Made by a program: the position numbers and the translations under genes
Shown here: positions 17,554 through 26,477 of the stretch, in pieces
How the letters are laid out: each line of letters starts with the position of its first letter
Position numbering within the stretch: the first letter of the stretch is position 1
Assembly: GCA_947624805.1 (NCBI GenBank)
Contig: CANQLW010000004.1
Span: 1-58,370, forward strand
Length of the DNA stretch: 58,370 bases
Direction of reading: 5' to 3'
DNA from: an uncultured Clostridia bacterium
GTDB taxonomy: Bacteria > Bacillota > Clostridia > Christensenellales > Borkfalkiaceae
Notes under the pieces: model-generated
The model's input: the letters and a program-made list of their open reading frames with translations, nothing else
What the model was told of the DNA's origin: nothing
Database searches by the model: none

Positions 17554-19299
17554 ATCAAACATCAATATTCATTTACGCTTTTACGAAAGAGGTTATTTGC
17601 CGTTATCTTGGCGATAACCTTTCTTTTTTGTCTTTTCCTGAGCAGATTTTTCTATATTCAGGTCATCTGGAAGGATAAATTGCACTATCTCGCCCTCGAC
17701 CAGTGGACACGGGAGATCCCCATCCATGCGGGAAGGGGGAATATCTATGACGCGAACGGCGAATTGCTCGCAGGCAGCGATGCGGCGTACAGCGTCTATG
17801 CCCGTGCAAACGCCGTGACGGACGCGGAGGGCAGTGCGAGGGCGCTCGCCGACACACTCGGCCTCAGGTATGAGTCGCTGCTCGAAAAACTTCAGGACAA
17901 GAGCAAGTCCGAGATCCTTCTGCTCCGCAGGACAGGCAAGGAGGTCGTGGAATCTCTCGCGGAGAGTAATGTCAAGGGGATCTACTATGCACGGGACGAC
18001 GTCCGTGTGTACCCTTACGGCCCGCTCGCCTGCCAACTCCTCGGCTTCACGTCCTATGACGGGAGCGGGACGACGGGGATCGAGGGGTATTATGAGAGCT
18101 TTCTCGGCGGGGAGGACGGGGAGATCCTGTTCGAAACCGACCTTGTCGGGGTCGATATCGACGGGACGACCGCGGCATATCTGCCTGCAAAGGACGGATT
18201 GAACGTCCGTCTTACCGTGGATCACAGGATTCAGTCGCTTGCCGAGGAAGTCATGGGGCGCGTCCTCATCTCCTCTGAGGCGAAGGCGGCGCGGGCGATC
18301 GTGCTCGATCCCACCGATTTTTCCGTGCGCGCCATGGTGAATCTTCCCTCGTACGATCTCAACGACATCCCGAGGAATGATATTTCCGCCCTCAATGCAC
18401 TGTCGAGGAATTGCCTTGTCTCGGATATCTATGAGCCCGGTTCCACCTTCAAGATCGTGACGGCCGCCGCCGACATCGAAGAGACGCTGCGCGGGAATGC
18501 CGACGCACTGCCGCTTGATCATGTCTATTCATCCTCCCGTACCCGTATCGTGGATGGCACGACGATCAAGTGCTGGAGCGATCATGCCAACGGAAAGCAT
18601 TCCAACCAGACGCTTGCCGAGGCGCTCAACAACAGCTGCAACCCCTGTTTTGTGGATATCGCGCTCGCCTTGGGGGAGGAGACGTTTTATAACTATCTTG
18701 AGGCGTTCCGCTTCGGACGGGCGACGGGGATCGACTTCTCGGGGGAATCCATCGGGATGCTTTTGCCGGAAAGCGTGGTCCGTGACTGCGATCTCGCACG
18801 GATCGGATTCGGGCAGACGATCGCCGTCACTCCCCTGCAACTCGCCTGTGCCGCGGCATCTGCCGTCAACGGCGGCTATTATTATGCACCGCGCCTCGTC
18901 GCGGAGATCTTCTCGTCGGACGGGTCTGTCAGACAGAAGACGCAGAAGAAGCTCATCGGGAGAACGGTCAGCGAGGAGGCGTCATCGATCCTGTCGGGGA
19001 TGCTCGAGGGGGTCGTGCGGGACGGCAGCGGGAAGAAAGCCTATATTGAGGGTTACCGCGTCGCAGGGAAGACGGGGACGGCACAAAAATATGAAAACGG
19101 GCACATCGCGCAGGGCAAGTATGTTTCTTCCTTCCTCGGATATTTTCCCGCCGATGCGCCAAAATATTTAACGCTCGTGATCGTGGATGAACCGCAGGGT
19201 TCCTATTACGGCAGCACCGTCGCCGCGCCCTGCGCCGCAGAGATCTTTCGGGGGATCATCGATCTCATGAAATTGCCCCCATCGGAGGAACATCAATGA
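17554..19299 (+). CDS. Class B penicillin-binding protein, division transpeptidase (FtsI/PBP2B/SpoVD type)
   Basis: Cross-links septal peptidoglycan. Motifs: SXXK in EPGSTFKI, SXN in LNNSCNPC, and KTGTAQ near the C-terminus. A membrane helix (AITFLFCLFLSRFFYIQV) is followed by the dimerisation domain and the transpeptidase domain. There is no ATG or GTG between the ftsL stop and the motif-bearing region. The first usable canonical start, TTG at 17608, lies within the membrane helix, removes the basic N-terminus and lacks a spaced SD. An AUC at 17554 sits 5 bases after AGGGGGAG and gives a normal N-terminus (KHQYSFTLLRKRLFAVILAI), so I place the start there (581 residues). If the TTG is used the protein has 563 residues. 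The ftsL stop is in the same frame. Confidence 0.9.
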   Translation: MKHQYSFTLLRKRLFAVILAITFLFCLFLSRFFYIQVIWKDKLHYLALDQWTREIPIHAGRGNIYDANGELLAGSDAAYSVYARANAVTDAEGSARALADTLGLRYESLLEKLQDKSKSEILLLRRTGKEVVESLAESNVKGIYYARDDVRVYPYGPLACQLLGFTSYDGSGTTGIEGYYESFLGGEDGEILFETDLVGVDIDGTTAAYLPAKDGLNVRLTVDHRIQSLAEEVMGRVLISSEAKAARAIVLDPTDFSVRAMVNLPSYDLNDIPRNDISALNALSRNCLVSDIYEPGSTFKIVTAAADIEETLRGNADALPLDHVYSSSRTRIVDGTTIKCWSDHANGKHSNQTLAEALNNSCNPCFVDIALALGEETFYNYLEAFRFGRATGIDFSGESIGMLLPESVVRDCDLARIGFGQTIAVTPLQLACAAASAVNGGYYYAPRLVAEIFSSDGSVRQKTQKKLIGRTVSEEASSILSGMLEGVVRDGSGKKAYIEGYRVAGKTGTAQKYENGHIAQGKYVSSFLGYFPADAPKYLTLVIVDEPQGSYYGSTVAAPCAAEIFRGIIDLMKLPPSEEHQ

Positions 19300-20732
19300 A
19301 ATTATCTGTTCTTGCACACGCCGCGGGAGGGGAACTCCTCGGCGGAGATGCCGAGATCAAATCGCTCTGCACGGACAGCCGTGTCGCGGGGGCGGGGGAT
19401 CTCTTTTTCTGCATCCGCGGCACGCACGAGGATTCCCATGCCTATGCCGCCGAGGCGGAGCGGCGGGGCGCCGCCGCTCTCGTCGCGGAACATCCGCTCC
19501 AAACGTCTTTACCCTGTGTCCTCGTGAAGGATGCACGGCGCGCGATGTCTGTGATGAGCGCAACGTTCTATCATGACCCCCAAGAGCATCTTCACATGAT
19601 CGGCGTGACGGGCACGAACGGCAAGACGACCGTCACGCATATGCTCTATTCCATTCTGACCGTTGCAGGAAAGAGGGCGGGGCTCATCGGGACGCTCGGG
19701 GCGCGGTATGCAGATACCGTCATCCCGCCCTCGCTCACCACGCCCGACCCAGTCGCGCTCTTCTCCCTTCTGGCGGATATGCGGGACGGCGGTGTCGGGA
19801 CGGTCGCAATGGAGGTGTCGGCGCACGCCCTCGCCCTTGAAAAGGATGCGCCCATCCTCTACGACGCGGCGATCTTTACGAACTTCACACAGGATCATCT
19901 GGATTTTTTCAAGACGATGGAGGCCTATGGGGAAGCGAAGAAGTCGCTCTTTCCCCGCTGCCGTCTCGGGATCCTCAACGCGGACGATCCTTTCTCTTCC
20001 GAGATCGCAAAGGTCTGCACATCCGTCGTCACCTACGGTCTGGAGGAGCCCGCCGACTGTTTCGCCCTCATCGACAGGGAAAATGTCGCGGGGAGCGACG
20101 TCCTGCTCAACCTTGAGGACGAGCTCATCGGCGTGCATATTCCCCTTACGGGCAGACATAATGTGTATAACGCCCTTGCGGCGGCCGTCTGTGCACGGCG
20201 TCTCGGCGTCGGGGCGGAGGCGATCGCAAAAGGGCTCGCTGCGACAAAGGTGGAGGGCAGGCTCGAATACATCGGCGAGCGCAACGGCGGGAAGATCTTT
20301 GTGGACTTTGCCCACACCCCCGACGGGCTTGAGAAATCGCTCTCCGCGCTCCGCGAGCATACGGACGGGAAGCTGTATGCCGTCTTCGGCTGCGGCGGGA
20401 ATCGGGACAGGGGTAAGCGCCCGATCATGGGGGAGACGGTGGCGAAAAACTGCGATTTCGCGGTCATCACATCGGACAATCCCCGCTTTGAGGACCCCTG
20501 TGCCATCATTGCCGAGATCGAAGAGGGGTATAAACGGGTGAGCCGCGAGTATGTCGCCGTCGAAGAGCGGGAGAAAGCGATCTCTTACGCCCTGCAAAAA
20601 CTGGAACAGGGAGACGTCCTGCTCATCGCGGGCAAGGGGGGTGAGACGACACAGGAAATCATGGGCATCAAATATGCTTACAGCGACAAAGAGACCGTTC
20701 TTTCGATGATCGGAGGCGGGGATGCGCACTGA
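19296..20732 (+). CDS. murE: UDP-MurNAc-tripeptide synthetase MurE (probable meso-DAP ligase)
   Basis: 478 residues. ATP-binding motif GVTGTNGKTTVTHML at about residue 108, the Mur-ligase segment VDFAHTPDGLEKSL and the substrate-selecting motif DNPR (in ITSDNPRFEDP), which in this family marks meso-diaminopimelate enzymes. Adds the third amino acid of the stem peptide. Overlaps the transpeptidase stop by ATGA. The cluster continues with mraY; no murF follows. Confidence 0.96.
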   Translation: MKLSVLAHAAGGELLGGDAEIKSLCTDSRVAGAGDLFFCIRGTHEDSHAYAAEAERRGAAALVAEHPLQTSLPCVLVKDARRAMSVMSATFYHDPQEHLHMIGVTGTNGKTTVTHMLYSILTVAGKRAGLIGTLGARYADTVIPPSLTTPDPVALFSLLADMRDGGVGTVAMEVSAHALALEKDAPILYDAAIFTNFTQDHLDFFKTMEAYGEAKKSLFPRCRLGILNADDPFSSEIAKVCTSVVTYGLEEPADCFALIDRENVAGSDVLLNLEDELIGVHIPLTGRHNVYNALAAAVCARRLGVGAEAIAKGLAATKVEGRLEYIGERNGGKIFVDFAHTPDGLEKSLSALREHTDGKLYAVFGCGGNRDRGKRPIMGETVAKNCDFAVITSDNPRFEDPCAIIAEIEEGYKRVSREYVAVEEREKAISYALQKLEQGDVLLIAGKGGETTQEIMGIKYAYSDKETVLSMIGGGDAH

Positions 20733-21672
20733 GATCCTGTTTCCGCTGTTCTTCTCCTTTTTGCTCTCTCTGATCTTCTGCGCCGCCGAGATCCCGCTCC
20801 TGAAAAAGCTCAGAGCGGGCCAGAACATTCTCGAGTACGTCAAGGAGCATCGGGACAAGGGCGGAACGCCCACGATGGGCGGGCTGGGTTTTCTGACCGC
20901 CGCCGTCACGGTCGCGGCGATCCTCTGTGGCTTCTCGGACAAGCCTTTTGCGGTGAGCGTCGCGGTCGGGCTCGGCTATATGCTCGTGGGACTGCTCGAC
21001 GATCTCATGAAAAAACTGCGCGGAAAGAATCTTGGGCTCCGTGCCTATCAAAAGATCTCCTTCCAGCTTGCCGTCGCCGTGATCGCGGGCGTCTACGCCT
21101 GTATGAACGGACTTACCGTCCTGAAGATCCCCTATACGACGCTCGCCTTCGACATCGGCTGGTGGATGCTCCCGCTCGGGATCTTCGTCTTTCTGGCGAC
21201 TGTCAACAGCGTGAACCTGACGGACGGGCTGGACGGACTCGCGGGGTCCTCCTCCGCCTTTTTCTTTCTCTTCTTCGGGATCCTTCTCCTGTTGCAGCGG
21301 GAAGGGGATCTGTCCGCGCTCTGTTTCTGCCTCACGGGAGCGCTCGCGGCATATCTCGTCTTCAACGTTTCCCGTGCCTCTGTCTTTATGGGCGATACGG
21401 GCTCGCTCTCCCTCGGCGGGTTCGCGGCGAGCGTCGCGCTCTTCTCGGGGAATGCGCTCGCGATCCCGATCGCGGGGTTTGTATTTGTTCTCTCAAGCAT
21501 AACCGTCATTATTCAGGTCATACACTATAAGCGGACAGGCAGACGGGTCTTTTTGATGGCACCCATCCATCACCATTTTCAGGAGAAAGGGTATTCCGAG
21601 GCGAAGATCTCCTACGGATATGCGATCCTGACGGCGGTACTCGGGCTCACCCTTCTATTTCCGTTCGCCTGA
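20722..21672 (+). CDS. mraY: Phospho-N-acetylmuramoyl-pentapeptide transferase
   Basis: Makes lipid I from UDP-MurNAc-pentapeptide and undecaprenyl phosphate. 316 residues with about ten membrane helices. Signatures: GGTPTMGGLGFL near residue 50, the catalytic loop NSVNLTDGLDGLA, MGDTGSLSLG, and the histidine cluster APIHHHFQ near the C-terminus. Overlaps murE by 11 bases. Confidence 0.96.
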   Translation: MRTEILFPLFFSFLLSLIFCAAEIPLLKKLRAGQNILEYVKEHRDKGGTPTMGGLGFLTAAVTVAAILCGFSDKPFAVSVAVGLGYMLVGLLDDLMKKLRGKNLGLRAYQKISFQLAVAVIAGVYACMNGLTVLKIPYTTLAFDIGWWMLPLGIFVFLATVNSVNLTDGLDGLAGSSSAFFFLFFGILLLLQREGDLSALCFCLTGALAAYLVFNVSRASVFMGDTGSLSLGGFAASVALFSGNALAIPIAGFVFVLSSITVIIQVIHYKRTGRRVFLMAPIHHHFQEKGYSEAKISYGYAILTAVLGLTLLFPFA

Positions 21673-21711
21673 TGCTTGCGCGGGAGAAGCCGCGGAGCAA
21701 AGGAGAATGAA

Positions 21712-23106
21712 ATGCTTTACAGCGAACAGACCTTTCTGGTGGCGGGACTCTCGCGTTCGGGCGTTGCGGCGGGGGAATTTCTCTCCGCGCGCGGTGCAAA
21801 GGTTTACCTCTACGACGACGTGGACGATGAAAATGTCCGCGCCGCCCTTTCCCGTCTCGGCGGGCTGGGCTGCAAGAATGTTCCCCGTGAGGAGCTCGAG
21901 GAGACCAGCCGCCACTGCGACGTTCTCGTCCTTTCCCCGGGGATCCCCGTCGACCACCCGCTCCCCGTCTCCTTCAAGAGGATGGGGAAGAGGATCATCG
22001 GCGAGGCGGAACTCGGCGCGCTCAATCTGCATTGCCCCTGCGTCGCCGTCACGGGGACGAACGGCAAGACGACGACGGTCACGATGCTCGAAGGGATCTT
22101 CAAGGCAGCGGGGAAGAAGGCGATCGCCTGCGGAAACGTGGGGAGACCGCTCACCTCCTGCGTCGGGGAACTCGGGGAGGACGGGATCGCCGTCGCGGAG
22201 ATCTCCTCCTTCCAGCTCGAGACGCTCTACTCGCTCAGACCGCACGTCGCCGTCGTGCTCAATGTGACGGAGGACCACCTCAACCGTCACTATAACATGG
22301 AAAATTACATCTACCTGAAGTCCCGCATCCTCAAAAATTCCGCGGAGAGCGAATATGCCGTCCTCAACTATGACGATCCCGTCGTGCGCGGCTTTGCGGA
22401 GAAGACCAAGGCGAAAGTCGTGTGGTTTTCCCTTCGTGAGCGGGTGGAGGGGGCATACTTGCAGGACGGGAGCTTCTGTTGGTATCAGGAGAGACTTTTC
22501 TCGGCAGAAGAGCTTCCGTTAGACGGTGATCACAACCGTGCCAACGCACTCGCCGCGATCGCTGCGGCAAAACTCATGGGGATCGGGAACAGCGCGATCG
22601 TCACCGCTCTCAAGAGCTTCCGCGGCGTCAAGCACCGCCTCGAAAAGGTGGGGGAGATCAACGGCATCACCTTCATCGACGACTCCAAGGCGACCAACGT
22701 CGACTCCGCGATCAAGGCGATCGGGAGCGTCAGGGGGGAGAGCGTCATCCTGCTCGGCGGGAAGGATAAGGGGTATTCGTACGAGCCGCTTTTTGATGAG
22801 ATCAAGCGCTCGGGCGTCGTTCATGCCGTCATCTACGGCGAAAACGCCTTCCGTATTCTGAGCGCCGCCCTCAAAAAGGGATTTACCGCCGTCACGCTCT
22901 GCCGCCCGTTCGACCTTGCCGTCCGTGTCGCCTATCTCACGGCAGAAAAGGGGCAGAACGTGCTCCTCTCGCCCGCCTCGGCAAGTTTCGACGCATTTGC
23001 AAATTACGAAGAGCGGGGCAAACGCTTCTGTGAGCTCTTCGAAGGATTCAGGCAGGAGGGAAAGAGCGAGGGCACAAAGGGGGATCCGCTTGAAGAGGAC
23101 GAATGA
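21712..23106 (+). CDS. murD: UDP-N-acetylmuramoyl-L-alanine--D-glutamate ligase
   Basis: 464 residues. N-terminal FLVAGLSRSGVAAGEFL nucleotide-fold motif, ATP-binding GTNGKTTTVTMLEG, and TFIDDSKATN / ILLGGKDKGYSYEPL in the C-terminal domain. The ATG at 21712 is preceded by AAAGGAG with good spacing; an upstream TTG would add 12 residues of no family likeness. Ends inside the start of ftsW (17-base overlap). Confidence 0.95.
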   Translation: MLYSEQTFLVAGLSRSGVAAGEFLSARGAKVYLYDDVDDENVRAALSRLGGLGCKNVPREELEETSRHCDVLVLSPGIPVDHPLPVSFKRMGKRIIGEAELGALNLHCPCVAVTGTNGKTTTVTMLEGIFKAAGKKAIACGNVGRPLTSCVGELGEDGIAVAEISSFQLETLYSLRPHVAVVLNVTEDHLNRHYNMENYIYLKSRILKNSAESEYAVLNYDDPVVRGFAEKTKAKVVWFSLRERVEGAYLQDGSFCWYQERLFSAEELPLDGDHNRANALAAIAAAKLMGIGNSAIVTALKSFRGVKHRLEKVGEINGITFIDDSKATNVDSAIKAIGSVRGESVILLGGKDKGYSYEPLFDEIKRSGVVHAVIYGENAFRILSAALKKGFTAVTLCRPFDLAVRVAYLTAEKGQNVLLSPASASFDAFANYEERGKRFCELFEGFRQEGKSEGTKGDPLEEDE

Positions 23107-24220
23107 GAGACCGGGGAAGGGGGACCTGCTCTTTCTCTTTGCGGTAATCCTTCTCGCGGCGTTCGGGCTCGTGGCGGTGTATTCCGCGAGTTCGTACAAT
23201 GCCGCCGTGCAGTACGGCGACAGCTTCTACTTCTTCAAAAAACAGCTCGTCGGATTTTTCCTCGGGCTCGGGGCGATGATCGGCGTCTCCTATCTTCCCT
23301 ATGAAAAACTCAGGAGGGCGGGACTTCCCGCCCTCATCCTTTCCCTCATCCTCCTCGCGCTTGTCTTCGTCCCGGGGCTTGGAAAGAGTAACTACGGCGC
23401 AACGCGGTGGATCGGGATCGGCGGCGTCACCATACAGCCCTCCGAGATCGCAAAATACGGGTTTGTGCTCTTCACGGCGGGGTATTTTGCCAAGGATCCG
23501 TCGAGAATGCGCTCCTTCAGGGGGATCCTGCCCGTTCTCGGCGCGGGGATCGCCGTCTGCATTCTCATTATGCTCGAGCCGAATATGTCCGTCACCATGT
23601 GCGTGGGGGCGGTCATGATCGGCATGATCTTTCTCGGCGGCGCGTCGTGGAAGAGTCTCGCCTGTATCTGCGTGCCCGTGCTCCTCGCCGTCCCCGCGCT
23701 CATTTTAGCTGAGCCATACCGTCTCCGCCGCCTCTCCGCTTATCTCGATCCTTGGGCCTCTCCCAAGGAGGAGGGGTACCAGCTCATCCAATCCCTCTAC
23801 GCACTCGGGAATGGGGAATTTTTCGGCGTCGGTCTCTTCCGTTCCCGCCAGAAATACCGTTTTTTGCCCTTTGCGGAGAGCGATTTCATCCTCTCGGTGA
23901 TCGCGGAGGAAACGGGCTTTCTCGGCGTGCTCATCCTCTTTCTTGTCATCGGCTTTGTCGTTTACAGGGGATTCCGTATCGCAAGGGAGTGCGACAATCT
24001 GTACGGCTATATGCTCGTCTCGGGGATTACGCTCGTATTTGCAGTGCAGTCGGCGCTCAACGCGCTCGTCGTGAGCGGTACGATCCCCCCGACGGGACTG
24101 CCTCTTCCGCTCATCTCGGCGGGGAACACGTCGCTCATCGTCACCATGGCGGGCATGGGGCTTGTCTATGGGGTATCGAGGCACAACGCCCCGCGCGAAA
24201 CTCATAAGATATACAAATAA
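23090..24220 (+). CDS. ftsW: Cell division protein FtsW (SEDS peptidoglycan glycosyltransferase)
   Basis: 376 residues, about ten membrane helices, with the SEDS signatures GATRWIGIGGVTIQPSEIAK near residue 95 and FFGVGLFRSRQKYRFLPFAESDFI further on. The C-terminal motif reads PPTGLPLPLISAGNTS, where many family members have GGSS at the end. Polymerises glycan strands with the class B PBP encoded upstream. No ATG is available at the N-terminus; I chose TTG at 23090 (MKRTNERPGKGD), 6 bases after AAAGGGGG. murG does not follow. Confidence 0.94.
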   Translation: MKRTNERPGKGDLLFLFAVILLAAFGLVAVYSASSYNAAVQYGDSFYFFKKQLVGFFLGLGAMIGVSYLPYEKLRRAGLPALILSLILLALVFVPGLGKSNYGATRWIGIGGVTIQPSEIAKYGFVLFTAGYFAKDPSRMRSFRGILPVLGAGIAVCILIMLEPNMSVTMCVGAVMIGMIFLGGASWKSLACICVPVLLAVPALILAEPYRLRRLSAYLDPWASPKEEGYQLIQSLYALGNGEFFGVGLFRSRQKYRFLPFAESDFILSVIAEETGFLGVLILFLVIGFVVYRGFRIARECDNLYGYMLVSGITLVFAVQSALNALVVSGTIPPTGLPLPLISAGNTSLIVTMAGMGLVYGVSRHNAPRETHKIYK

Positions 24221-24257
24221 AATGCGGTCGCCCGTACTGCGGGCGCATTCGCATTTT
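24219..24257 (+). terminator. Terminator-like hairpin between ftsW and murA
   Basis: Outer arms AAAATGCG / CGCATTTT and inner arms CGCCCG / CGGGCG around loop TACTG, ending in TTTT. It lies inside an otherwise uninterrupted gene cluster, so it may attenuate rather than end transcription. Confidence 0.6.
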
Positions 24258-24281
24258 CCAGAAATACATGAGGAGATAACC

Positions 24282-25538
24282 ATGGATAAATTTATCATAG
24301 AGGGCGGGAGAGAGCTGCACGGGAGCGTACGGCTGCAATCTGCAAAGAATGCTGTCCTACCGCTCTTTGCCGCATCGGTTCTGACGGATAAACAAGTCAC
24401 CATCCGCGAAACGCCGCCGATCACGGACGCCTATTGTATGGCAGAGATCCTTCGGGAGCTCGGCGCAGACGTCCGTTTTCATGACGGCGACGTCACGATC
24501 GACAGCTCCGAAGCGTGCTGTCATGAAATTTCTTCCGCGCTCACAAAGGAACTCCGTTCCTCTGTCTTTATGCTCGGATCTCTTTTGACCCGCTTCCACC
24601 GTGCCGTCATCGCCTATCCGGGCGGGTGTGACATCGGGCTCCGTCCCATTGATTTGCACCTGAACGCCCTGAAACGCCTCGGCGTCAGGATCATGGAGCG
24701 GGACGGCTTCATCTATTGCGAGTGCGACACGCTCAGAGGGGCCGAGATCGGGATCGACTTTCCGAGCGTCGGCGCAACGGAAAACATCATGCTCGCAGGT
24801 GTCAAGGCGGAGGGAAAGACGGTGTTGCAGGGCGCCGCAAAGGAACCCGAGATCGTCGACCTTCAGAATTTTCTCAACAGCATGGGGGCAAGGATCAGGG
24901 GCGCGGGCACGGATGTCATCGAGATCGAGGGCGTCAGGGAGCTTGGCGGCGTGACCTATACGCCCGTCAAAGACCGTATCGAGGCAGGAACTTTCCTCAT
25001 CGCCTGTGCGATCTGCGGCGGCGAAGTGGAGGTGGAAGGCGTCGGCGCCGAGAATCTCGGATTGCTTTTGCACAAATTGCGCGAAAACGGTTGCAAAATA
25101 CATATCAAAAATGATAAAATAAAGCTGTCGGGCAGCGGTCGGCTCAAATGCAACCGCCGTATCGAGACAATGCCCTTCCCGGGTTTTCCGACAGATCTGC
25201 AAGCGCAGATCACGGCGCTCAATGCCGTCTCAGAGGGCGGGGCGCTCATCGTAGAGAACCTTTTCGAGACTCGGTTCAAGTATGTCCCCGAACTCCAGAA
25301 GATGGGGGCGGACATCGAAGTGCACGGTCGGACCGCGTTCGTGCGGGGCGTCAGAAAACTGCACGGCGCATCCGTTACGGCGGGGGATCTCCGCGGCGGC
25401 GCGGCGCTCGTTCTGGCGGCGCTCGGGGCGGAGGGAGTTTCGGAAGTGCTCGATTTATCCTACATAGACAGAGGTTATTCCGATTTCGAGGGAAAACTCA
25501 GAGCTCTCGGGGCGGAGATCAAACGGGTGCGCGTCTGA
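24282..25538 (+). CDS. murA: UDP-N-acetylglucosamine 1-carboxyvinyltransferase
   Basis: First committed step of peptidoglycan synthesis. 418 residues. Conserved Lys-Asn of SAKNAVLPL (residues 22-23) and catalytic cysteine in PGGCDIGLRPIDLH (Cys116), i.e. the fosfomycin-sensitive form. The ATG at 24282 follows a GAGGAGAT site; an earlier in-frame start would read the ftsW end and the hairpin. Confidence 0.96.
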   Translation: MDKFIIEGGRELHGSVRLQSAKNAVLPLFAASVLTDKQVTIRETPPITDAYCMAEILRELGADVRFHDGDVTIDSSEACCHEISSALTKELRSSVFMLGSLLTRFHRAVIAYPGGCDIGLRPIDLHLNALKRLGVRIMERDGFIYCECDTLRGAEIGIDFPSVGATENIMLAGVKAEGKTVLQGAAKEPEIVDLQNFLNSMGARIRGAGTDVIEIEGVRELGGVTYTPVKDRIEAGTFLIACAICGGEVEVEGVGAENLGLLLHKLRENGCKIHIKNDKIKLSGSGRLKCNRRIETMPFPGFPTDLQAQITALNAVSEGGALIVENLFETRFKYVPELQKMGADIEVHGRTAFVRGVRKLHGASVTAGDLRGGAALVLAALGAEGVSEVLDLSYIDRGYSDFEGKLRALGAEIKRVRV

Positions 25539-25553
25539 GCGCGGGAGATACCG

Positions 25554-26339
25554 ATGAAAAACAGAGTCCTGATAACGACCGTCGCAGCATTTTTGTTGCT
25601 CGCCGCAGTGATCGCGGCGGGGGTCAACGCCGTCTTTACGGTGACGCTCGTCAAAACAGAATTTTCCGTCTTTTCCGAGGAGGGGGAGCGGGAGGCAGAA
25701 GCGCTGAAGGCTCAGATCGACAAATTCGTCGGTTCGAGCACGACCTTCCTCGACCTCGGGGACGTGCAGAGCGTTGTGGACGGCTATCCCTGTATGCGTG
25801 TCGACAGGATTGAGAAAAAATATCCCTCCACGGTGGAAGTGGAGATCTCCGAGCGAAAGGAGAGTTTTGCCCTGAAGACGCAAAACGGCTATGCGATCCT
25901 CGCGGACGACGGCTTCTATCTCTATGAAAAGGAGACCGCGGCGTCCCGCACGGGCGGAGACAATATCCTGCTCGAGGGGTTCTCGCTCGGCCCCGACGGG
26001 AAGACTGCGGACTCGGCGTCCTTTCAGGCCCTCTTCGAGCTCTTCTCCGTCTTTGAGGAGGCGCTCGGCTCCGCGCGTGCGAATATCCTGTCCGTGCGTT
26101 ATGAGTCCGCGCTCGTCTACGATTCCTTCACGGTCGCCATGCAGGAGGGGATTCAGATCGAGATCCTTTCTCCCACGGAAAGCTGTGCAGACAAGGCCCG
26201 TGCGGCGCTCTTCGATGAGCGTTACGGCTATCTCGTCCGCTCGGATGCGGAGCGGCTGTGCGGCTGTATCACGGTCGGCTCGGGGAAGGACGGAATACAG
26301 GTCGATTACGACTTTCATTACGATTTCCCGTCCCTCTGA
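25554..26339 (+). CDS. ftsQ: Cell division protein FtsQ/DivIB
   Basis: 261 residues: one N-terminal membrane helix (about residues 5-27), then a POTRA-like domain containing FLDLGDVQSVVDGYPCMRVDRIEKKYPSTVEVEISERKE-type strands (about residues 62-100), and a beta domain to the C-terminus. Sequence similarity in this family is weak, but domain plan and location at the end of the mur cluster agree. A terminator follows. Confidence 0.85.
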   Translation: MKNRVLITTVAAFLLLAAVIAAGVNAVFTVTLVKTEFSVFSEEGEREAEALKAQIDKFVGSSTTFLDLGDVQSVVDGYPCMRVDRIEKKYPSTVEVEISERKESFALKTQNGYAILADDGFYLYEKETAASRTGGDNILLEGFSLGPDGKTADSASFQALFELFSVFEEALGSARANILSVRYESALVYDSFTVAMQEGIQIEILSPTESCADKARAALFDERYGYLVRSDAERLCGCITVGSGKDGIQVDYDFHYDFPSL

Positions 26340-26352
26340 AAACAATGTCGTC

Positions 26353-26378
26353 AAGGCGCCCTTCGGGGCGCTTTTTTA
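26353..26378 (+). terminator. Intrinsic terminator of the mraZ-ftsQ cluster
   Basis: GCGCCC-TTCG-GGGCGC followed by TTTTTT, 14 bases after the ftsQ stop. Confidence 0.9.
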
Positions 26379-26411
26379 TGCGGAAGGATTCGAAAAATAC
26401 GCCCCATTTCC

Positions 26412-26440
26412 TTGACAGAAAACCTTGGACATGGTATAAT
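26412..26440 (+). promoter_or_regulatory. Promoter of ftsA-ftsZ
   Basis: TTGACA (26412-26417), 17 bases, TATAAT (26435-26440), with TGG before the -10 (extended -10). A full consensus promoter directly after the ftsQ terminator, so ftsAZ is expressed separately from the cell-wall cluster. Confidence 0.92.
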
Positions 26441-26477
26441 GAAATAAAGTTTTTACACAGGGAAAAAGGGACATGGT

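Noticed and set aside
18929..18941. Palindrome TCTGTC-A-GACAGA inside the transpeptidase gene
   Set aside because: Differs from the dispersed motif in both outer arms and occurs once; probably chance.
16771..19299. FtsL-transpeptidase fusion by read-through of TGA 17539
   Set aside because: The frames agree, but many other genes here end in TGA without read-through, and a strong SD sits directly after the stop.
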